Shown here: positions 58,511 to 64,000 of the stretch, one piece after another | How positions within the stretch are numbered: position 1 is the stretch's first letter | Layout of the letters: each line of letters starts with the position of its first letter | Assembly: GCF_008041935.1 (NCBI RefSeq) | Contig: NZ_VKAC01000002.1 | Coordinates: forward strand, 124,001 to 188,000 | Source: Quadrisphaera setariae | Lineage (GTDB): Bacteria > Actinomycetota > Actinomycetes > Actinomycetales > Quadrisphaeraceae | Reading direction: 5' to 3' | DNA length: 64,000 nt | Notes under the pieces: generated by a model | What the model was told of the DNA's origin: nothing | Seen by the model: only the letters and a program-made list of their open reading frames with translations | Database searches by the model: none | Translations under genes and position numbers: made by a program

Positions 58511-60867
58511 GCGCCGTCGGCGCCGAGGAGCACGACCCGCTCGACGAGGCCTCCCTGGCCCTCGACCTGCGCGGCGGTGACCGGCTCCTGCTCCCGCGCG
58601 GGGTCGCGCAGGTCCGCCCCGACGCTCCTGCCGCCGTGCTCGTGGTGGACCTGTCCGCCCGGCAGGTGCTCTACGCGAACGAGGTCGCCGGGCAGCTGGC
58701 CCCGGGCCTGCACCTCCCGGTGCCCGTCGAGGAGTGGTCCGCTGCCGCGGACCTGCGCGACCTCGACGGCGACCAGCTCGACGAGACCGCCCATCCCCTC
58801 TCGCGCATCGCGCGCTTCGAGCCCGTCGCCGGGCAGGGCGTCTCCGCAGCCCGTCGCTCCGCCATGGGGCGCAGCCGGGAACCGCTGTGGGTGGTGGCGC
58901 TGCCGCTCGACGACGCTCCCGACCTGCAGGGGCGTGCCCTGGTGGTGTTCCTCCCCGTGCGAGAGCGCGAGGAGATGCAGCAGCGCGCCGCGGAAGCGCA
59001 CGGGCGCTCGTCGTCGTCCGAGCCGGTGGCGGCCGGCGACGGCGCGCTCTCCCTGCGCGAGGCCGCGGTGCTCGCCACCGGCCTGTCCTTCACAGTGGCC
59101 GACGCGAGCGAGCCGGACCTGCCCCTGGTGTGGGTGAACCCCGCCTTCACGGCCGTCACGGGGTACACCTTCGAGCGGGCCGTCGGCCGCAACTGCCGCT
59201 TCCTCCAGGGACCGGGCACCGACCCCGCCGCCACCCGCCGCATGCGCGAGGCGCTGCAGACCGGCAGGTCCATCACGCAGGTGCTCCTCAACTACCGCGC
59301 CGACGGCACGGCGTTCTGGAACCAGGTGGCCATGAGCCCCGTGGTCGACGCCGACGGTCGGGTCACGCACTACGTGGGCATCCAGACCGACGTGTCGGGC
59401 CGGATCGCCGCCGACGCCGAGCGCGACCGCGCCCTGGCCGCCGAGCAGGCCGCCCGCGCCGAGGCCGAGCTGGCCAACTCCCGCCTGCAGCTGCTCGCCG
59501 AGGTCACTCGGCAGCTGTCGGAGGTCACCGACGCGCAGGCGGCCGTCGACAGGCTCGCGCACCTCGTGGTCCCGGCGCTCGCGGACTTCGCGATGATCGC
59601 CGTGGTCGGCGACGACACCGCGGTGGCGACCACGCAGCCCCAGGACGACGACGGTCGCGGTGGTGCCCCGGCCGTCGCGCTCCGGCGCCACGGCCTGCGC
59701 GACGTCGCCTGGTGGCACCACGACGACGCGCGCCGAGCGCTCGTGCGGACCATCGCCCAGGGCCGCCTCGGAGGGCTCGGCGACGGCGGGCAGCAGCTGC
59801 TGCGCTCGCTGCTGGGGCCCGACGGGGTCACGGTGGCCGTGCCCGACACGGCACCGCAGGGGGTGAGCGTCGCCGAGGCGCTCGCGGACCTGATGGCTCC
59901 CGGGCAGGTCCGCGACGCGCTGCTGGAGCTGGCGCCCTCGTCGATGGCCACCTGGTCGCTGCGCAGCGGCGGCCGCACGCTCGGGCTGCTCACCGTCGGC
60001 ACCGACGCAGACCGGGCCCCGCTCACCGCGCGAGACATCGACCTGGGAGCCGACATCGCCGCGCGCGCCGGCCTCGCCCTGGACAGGTCCCGGCTGTTCC
60101 GCCAGCAGCGCGACCTGGCCGAGGGCCTGCAGCGCTCGCTGCTGACGCTCTCACCCGGCGCCGTGCCCGCGCACGTCACCGTGGCGGTCCGCTACGTCGC
60201 AGCGGCCGAGGCCGCCCGCGTGGGGGGCGACTTCTACGACGTCTTCACCCAGCCGTCCGGGGCCGCCGTCGCCGTCATCGGTGACGTCATGGGCCACGAC
60301 ACCGACGCCGCCGCGTCGATGGCGCAGCTGCGCTCCACGGTGCGCACCCTCGGCATGCTCACCGACGACGGTCCCGCGGAGGTGCTGCGCCGCGCTGACG
60401 CGCTCATGCGGGCCTCGGGCATGGACACCACGGCCACCGCGGCCGTGGTGAGGCTGCCCGAGCCCGACGCTCCCGACCGGTCGGGGAGCCGCGCCGAGCG
60501 GGCGGCGGTGCTCGTGGAGTGGTCCAACGCCGGCCACCCGCCGCCGCTGGTCCTCGACGACGACGGCGGTGTCCGCCTCCTCACCGCGCCCGCCACGGAC
60601 CTGCTGCTGGGCGTGGACCCGGGCACCTCCCGGCGGCAGACGCAGCACCCGCTGCGCCTGGGGGCCACGCTGCTGCTCTACACCGACGGGCTCGTGGAGC
60701 GCCGCGACATGCCCCTGCAGCAGGGCATCGCCCGCCTGCAGGAGGTGGTGGCGCGGGTCGCCCCGCGTGTCGCCGACCACCACCAGCTGCTCGACCTGGT
60801 GCTCTCGGAGATGCTCCCCGAGGTCGCCACCGACGACGTCGCCGTGGTGGCCCTGCGCCTCACCTGA
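58507..60867 (+). CDS. LOV-GAF-PP2C (SpoIIE-type) light-responsive phosphatase
   Basis: 786 aa. A PAS-like N terminus (residues about 30-150) is followed by a LOV domain with GRNCRFLQG; its Cys is about residue 230, the FMN-adduct residue. NYRADGTAFWNQVAMSPV and HYVGIQTDVSGR continue the LOV core. A coiled-coil linker, a GAF domain (about 330-530) and a C-terminal PP2C domain follow, the last with VGGDFYDVF, VIGDVMGHDTDAA and LLYTDGLVE. Predicted to dephosphorylate the STAS protein in response to blue light. The overlap with the STAS gene supports the pair. Confidence 0.92.
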   Translation: MSAVGAEEHDPLDEASLALDLRGGDRLLLPRGVAQVRPDAPAAVLVVDLSARQVLYANEVAGQLAPGLHLPVPVEEWSAAADLRDLDGDQLDETAHPLSRIARFEPVAGQGVSAARRSAMGRSREPLWVVALPLDDAPDLQGRALVVFLPVREREEMQQRAAEAHGRSSSSEPVAAGDGALSLREAAVLATGLSFTVADASEPDLPLVWVNPAFTAVTGYTFERAVGRNCRFLQGPGTDPAATRRMREALQTGRSITQVLLNYRADGTAFWNQVAMSPVVDADGRVTHYVGIQTDVSGRIAADAERDRALAAEQAARAEAELANSRLQLLAEVTRQLSEVTDAQAAVDRLAHLVVPALADFAMIAVVGDDTAVATTQPQDDDGRGGAPAVALRRHGLRDVAWWHHDDARRALVRTIAQGRLGGLGDGGQQLLRSLLGPDGVTVAVPDTAPQGVSVAEALADLMAPGQVRDALLELAPSSMATWSLRSGGRTLGLLTVGTDADRAPLTARDIDLGADIAARAGLALDRSRLFRQQRDLAEGLQRSLLTLSPGAVPAHVTVAVRYVAAAEAARVGGDFYDVFTQPSGAAVAVIGDVMGHDTDAAASMAQLRSTVRTLGMLTDDGPAEVLRRADALMRASGMDTTATAAVVRLPEPDAPDRSGSRAERAAVLVEWSNAGHPPPLVLDDDGGVRLLTAPATDLLLGVDPGTSRRQTQHPLRLGATLLLYTDGLVERRDMPLQQGIARLQEVVARVAPRVADHHQLLDLVLSEMLPEVATDDVAVVALRLT

Positions 60868-60927
60868 CCCACCCCACCGTGATCATGGTCCCCCGCAAGC
60901 GGGAGGTGCCCCCATCCCCGTGCAGCT

Positions 60928-61722
60928 TCAGGCGTGCAGTGCTGACAGCGGGCCTGACAGGCGCAGCTGGACGTCGACCTCGGCGAAGCCGAGGCGCTCG
61001 TAGAGCCGCATCGCCGCCGAGTCGCGCTCAGCGACGATCACCAGGCGCTGCGCCCCGAGCGCGTCGAAGGCCCAGCGCCCTGCTGCGGCGAGCAGGGCCG
61101 ACGCGACGCCGCGCCCGCGCCAGTCAGGGTGGGTGTCCACGGACTGGTAGCGCGCGTCGGGGCCGCCGTCGCTGAAGACGCCGAGCCCGCCCACGAGGGC
61201 GTTGCCGGCGAACGCGCCGAACCACCGCCCGCTGCCGCGCTCCACCGCTGCGCGGTAGGCGGCCACCTGCCGGGTGAGGAAGGCGACGTCGTCGTCGTCC
61301 TCGTAGGCGTTGTTGACGCGCTGCAGCTCCTGGGCGGCGGCCCAGTCGTCGTCGCCGGCCAGGGGGCGCACCGACATCCCGTCCGGCACGGGGGCGGACG
61401 GAGGGGCTCCAGAGGCGAGGGCCACGTCACCTTCGAGCTGGAGCCGGGCGATGTGGCCGGGGAGGACGATCACGGCCGGGCTGGGGGCCAAGCCGAACCT
61501 CACGGTCGTCTCGCCGGGGAAGGCGCCGCGGAAGAGCTCCTCGGCCCTGATCCAGACCGGTCCGTCACTGAGGTGGTTGACCAGGACGAAGTTCCCCCAC
61601 CGGTAGGCGGGGTTGTCCGGCGTGCGGACGAGCGTCAGGGGGCCGAGCTCGGTGATCTCGCTGCCGGTCAGCCGCAGCACCATGAGGTCGGTGCGGTGGC
61701 CGAGGCTGAGGGGCGCCGTCAT
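60928..61722 (-). CDS. GNAT-family N-acetyltransferase
   Basis: 264 aa. The C-terminal GNAT fold has QSVDTHPDWRGRGVASALL (acetyl-CoA loop RGRGVA) and RLYERLGFAEVD. The N-terminal 110 residues form an extra domain (NPAYRWGNFVLVN) seen in some actinobacterial GNATs. Substrate unknown. ATG start at 61722, 13 bp from the PP2C gene stop on the same strand, so likely co-transcribed. Confidence 0.87.
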   Translation of the reverse strand: MTAPLSLGHRTDLMVLRLTGSEITELGPLTLVRTPDNPAYRWGNFVLVNHLSDGPVWIRAEELFRGAFPGETTVRFGLAPSPAVIVLPGHIARLQLEGDVALASGAPPSAPVPDGMSVRPLAGDDDWAAAQELQRVNNAYEDDDDVAFLTRQVAAYRAAVERGSGRWFGAFAGNALVGGLGVFSDGGPDARYQSVDTHPDWRGRGVASALLAAAGRWAFDALGAQRLVIVAERDSAAMRLYERLGFAEVDVQLRLSGPLSALHA

Positions 61723-61735
61723 GGAGGGGCAGCGG

Positions 61736-62557
61736 TCAGAGGTGCAGGCCGTACCCGTCGGCGTCGGCCTCAGCGGCCGCGGCGCCCACGAGGCGCGGTG
61801 GGAAGGGCAGCACCTGGTCGTCCTGGACGACGGCGACCACGACGCACGTCACGTTGTCGGTGGCTCCCGCCCGCAGCGCCAGCTCCACCAGCCGCAGCGC
61901 GCACGGCCACGACGAGGGCTCCTCCTCCATGACGTGCTGCATCGTCTCCACCGACAGCACGCCCGAGAGGCCGTCGGAGCACAGCAGCCACCGGTCGCCG
62001 ACGTCCGCGGGGTGGCGGCTGAGCGCCGGCGTGCTCCAGGAGCCCGCGGTCCCCAGGCAGGCGGTGATGACGTGCCCCATCGGGTGCCCCTCGGCCTGCT
62101 CGGCGCTGAGGTGGCCCTCGTCGACGAGCTGCTGCACGTAGGTGTCGTCGCGGGTGACCTGCTCCAGCACCCCGCCGAGCGGGCGGCGGTAGGCGCGGGA
62201 GTCACCGATGTGGGCGAGCACGACGTCGTCGTCGGTGGCCATGAGCGCCGTCAGCGTGGTGCCCATGCCGCTGGTCTCTGGGTGGTCCGCCGCGTGGTCG
62301 AGCAGTGCCGCCTGGGCCCGCGCGATCGCGGCCTCCAGGGCGGCGGCCGGGTCTTCGTCGGGGTGCTGCTCGTCGTCGCGGTCGTCGAGGGGGAGCAGCT
62401 CCTCGATGACGATCGAGGAGGCCACGTCACCCGCGGCGCTTCCGCCCACGCCGTCAGCGACCAGCGCGAGGCGGCGGCCGGCGTAGCCGGAGTCCTCGTT
62501 GTAGGGCCTGACGGTCCCGCGGTCCGAGCGCGCTCCGGTGACGACGGCGAGGGGCAT
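61736..62557 (-). CDS. PP2C-family Ser/Thr protein phosphatase
   Basis: 273 aa PPM phosphatase. SDRGTVRPYNEDS, ALVADGVGGSAAG, GMGTTLTALM, AHIGDSRAYR, LLCSDGLSGV and ATDNVTCVVV give every metal Asp. ATG 62557 is used because the PP2C domain starts there; the frame extends to 62806 but that part belongs to another small ORF. Resembles stand-alone PrpC/PstP-like enzymes that oppose Ser/Thr kinases. Target unknown. Confidence 0.92.
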   Translation of the reverse strand: MPLAVVTGARSDRGTVRPYNEDSGYAGRRLALVADGVGGSAAGDVASSIVIEELLPLDDRDDEQHPDEDPAAALEAAIARAQAALLDHAADHPETSGMGTTLTALMATDDDVVLAHIGDSRAYRRPLGGVLEQVTRDDTYVQQLVDEGHLSAEQAEGHPMGHVITACLGTAGSWSTPALSRHPADVGDRWLLCSDGLSGVLSVETMQHVMEEEPSSWPCALRLVELALRAGATDNVTCVVVAVVQDDQVLPFPPRLVGAAAAEADADGYGLHL

Positions 62558-62570
62558 GTGCGGCTCCAGG

Positions 62571-62806
62571 TCACTCGACGGTGCGCTCGAGGGGACGAGA
62601 GATCGACACCCTGCCACGGTTCGCTGGGACCGGCGCGGGCGCCCGAGCGGATCCGGCGGGTGGACGGCGAGCCAGCTCTGCTGAAGCGGTCGCGACGAGG
62701 CGCTCGCGGTTCTCGCGCAGCCAGGCGCGCTCGGCGTCGTGGCGCCTCTGCGCACCACGTGCGTGGAGAAGCCCCCGTGCAGGACCTCCTCGACGTCGTC
62801 GTCCAC
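62571..62806 (-). pseudogene. Possible small gene broken by a 2-base frameshift
   Basis: GTG 62806 follows GAGGAGGAG and reads MDDDVEEVLHGGFSTHVVRR. After an AGAG tract (62746-62749 on the + strand as CTCT) the natural sequence continues in another frame as RRHDAERAWLRENRERL to a TGA at 62571-62573. Removing one AG joins the two into a 77-aa protein. The start resembles the N terminus of phosphotransferase-like proteins, but the rest does not. A sequencing error, real decay, or chance are all possible. Confidence 0.35.
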
Positions 62807-62818
62807 GGCTCCTCCTCG

Positions 62819-63505
62819 TCAGACCGTCGACGGCTTATGGGCGGTGAGCAGGAAGCGGTGCGTCCTCACCGGCAGCGGTCCGGCCGCGCAGAGACCGCGG
62901 AGGGCGTCGAGGTGGTCGGTGACGGACGTCCCGGGCAGCTGCCAGGGCACGAGCCGGAGGTGCCGGACCACCGCGCCGACGTCGTCGAAGACCATCACCG
63001 GGCGCTCCTCGACGACCCGCTCGACCACCAGTCCCGCGCGGGCCAGGGCGTCAGCAGCGACCTGCGCCGTCCACGACCCCGGCCTCCGCGGTGGTGGCAC
63101 CCCGAGGGCGTCGTCGAGGTCGGTGCAGTCCTCGCTGCCCACCTGCTGCGTCAGGAGCGCGCCGCCCGGGGCCATCACCCGCGCGACCTCGCTGGCCACC
63201 AGCCGGCCGTGGCGGTCGAGCACGAGGTCCACCGAGGCGTCCGCGAGCGGCAGGTGGTCGCTGGGTGCCTCCCGGACGACGACGCCGAGGGGCTCCAGCC
63301 GCGCCGTGGCGATGGGGATGGTGGGCGGCCAGCCCTCGGTGGCCGTGACCTCCCACCCCCGTGCAGAGGAAGCGGTGGCCCGGGCCAGCAAGCGGCTGAG
63401 CAGCTCACCTCCGCCGGTGTCGACGTCGAGCACGCGGCGGGCGCTCGCGAGCTCGTCGGCCGGGTCTCCGCCGCGGAGGCAGCCGGCGTCGGGCTGGGCT
63501 GCCAT
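62819..63505 (-). CDS. Class I SAM-dependent methyltransferase
   Basis: 228 aa. RRVLDVDTGGGELLSRLL is SAM motif I, HLPLADASVDLVLDRHG motif II, and VMAPGGALLTQQVG motif III. The segment before motif I is short, so the N terminus may be trimmed relative to relatives. Substrate unknown. ATG 63505 lies 4 bp after the MarR gene stop on the same strand, suggesting an operon. Confidence 0.85.
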   Translation of the reverse strand: MAAQPDAGCLRGGDPADELASARRVLDVDTGGGELLSRLLARATASSARGWEVTATEGWPPTIPIATARLEPLGVVVREAPSDHLPLADASVDLVLDRHGRLVASEVARVMAPGGALLTQQVGSEDCTDLDDALGVPPPRRPGSWTAQVAADALARAGLVVERVVEERPVMVFDDVGAVVRHLRLVPWQLPGTSVTDHLDALRGLCAAGPLPVRTHRFLLTAHKPSTV

Positions 63506-63509
63506 GCGG

Positions 63510-63986
63510 TCACCCTGGGGGAGCGGGCGGTGGTGCGTCGAGCGGGTTCCCGGCCTCCAGGGCGCGGGTGCAGGTGACGAGGTCGTCGCGGAGGCGCTGC
63601 GCGCCCGCTCGGCCCAGGGAGGCGAGCATCGCGGCCTCGACGCCCGCCACGTCGCGGCTGGCGCGGGCGAGCAGTTCCTCACCGGCTGGTGTGAGGCGCG
63701 TGGGCAGGGCCCGGCCCGAGGGGGCCTGCTCCGGGCGGGTGAGCAGTCCGCGCTGCTCCAGGCCCTGCAGCGTGGTGTGCGCCGACTGCCGGGTGACGAA
63801 CGTAGCGCGGGCGAGGTCGGCGGCGGACATCCCCGGGCGGTGCGCCAGCTGCTCCAGGCACGCGTACTGCGGGACGGAGAGGTCCAGCGGGCGCAGGGCG
63901 TCGTCCATCGCCGCGCGCAGGGCGGCGGCGGCGCGCTTGAGGGCGAGCCCCACGGAGCTCTCGACGTCCACGCGTGCTTGCAACAT
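63510..63986 (-). CDS. MarR-family transcriptional regulator
   Basis: 158 aa. LSVPQYACLEQLAHRPGMSAADLARATFVTRQSAHTTLQGLEQRGLL (in parts) is the winged helix; PSGRALPTRLTPAGEELL is the wing. ATG 63986 near the window end; no RBS visible. Likely represses its own transcript, which also carries the methyltransferase gene. Confidence 0.88.
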   Translation of the reverse strand: MLQARVDVESSVGLALKRAAAALRAAMDDALRPLDLSVPQYACLEQLAHRPGMSAADLARATFVTRQSAHTTLQGLEQRGLLTRPEQAPSGRALPTRLTPAGEELLARASRDVAGVEAAMLASLGRAGAQRLRDDLVTCTRALEAGNPLDAPPPAPPG

Positions 63987-64000
63987 GTCAGGAGTCTGAC
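63987..64000. promoter_or_regulatory. Palindrome at the start of the MarR gene
   Basis: GTCAG-GAGT-CTGAC at the window edge, touching the ATG. A possible MarR operator; its outer half is cut off by the window end. Confidence 0.4.

Noticed and set aside
60884-60907. CCCG-CAAG-CGGG mini-hairpin between the LOV-phosphatase and GNAT genes
   Set aside because: The stem is only 4 bp with a small loop; too weak to call a terminator, though it separates convergent genes.

Overview
The window looks like chromosomal DNA of a high-GC actinobacterium. GTG starts are very common, third codon positions are almost all G or C, and several gene orders are actinobacterial: rarA-rpsD-DUF948-alaS-ruvX-mltG-aroE, aroC-aroK-aroB-efp-nusB, bldD next to pyrR, and pyrF-mihF-gmk-rpoZ-coaBC-metK. 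A complete type IV pilus cluster inserted in the aro block, a BldD regulator, and FliA/WhiG-like promoters suggest a Kineosporia/Kineococcus/Quadrisphaera-type organism with a motile or surface-active stage. The genus is inference, not proven here.

Layout. 1-10.3 kb: housekeeping genes (DNA repair, S4, AlaRS, RuvX, MltG, AroE) plus a reverse-strand membrane diguanylate cyclase. 10.3-24.1 kb: the pilus cluster pilB-HDOD-pilT-pilC-pilA-minor pilins-PilX-like protein-pilD-pilM-pilN-pilO-LysM protein. It is bounded by a 25-bp perfect palindrome and a terminator hairpin. 24.2-28.3 kb: aroC, aroK, aroB, efp, nusB, closed by a strong terminator. 28.3-40.2 kb: bldD, divergent from a complete pyrimidine operon (pyrR-pyrB-pyrC-membrane protein-carA-carB-pyrK-pyrD-pyrF). 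The operon has a PyrR-binding loop in its leader. 40.2-44.3 kb: mihF, gmk (apparent CTG start), rpoZ, coaBC, metK. 44.3-64 kb: accessory genes, including a chemoreceptor, small redox and metabolic enzymes, a MarR/flavoprotein pair, a STAS plus LOV-GAF-PP2C signalling pair, a second PP2C phosphatase, and a MarR/methyltransferase pair.

The main higher-order signal is a recurrent promoter-like motif, CTCAAG-N15-GCCGAT. It lies upstream of pilB, pilT, the pilX-like gene, pilM, the diguanylate cyclase and the chemoreceptor, with a weaker copy before pilA. It resembles FliA/WhiG-class sigma promoters. With bldD, whose product carries the full c-di-GMP-binding signature, this suggests one programme in which a developmental or motility sigma factor switches on pili, chemotaxis and c-di-GMP synthesis together. 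No tRNA, rRNA, CRISPR array, insertion sequence or prophage was seen.
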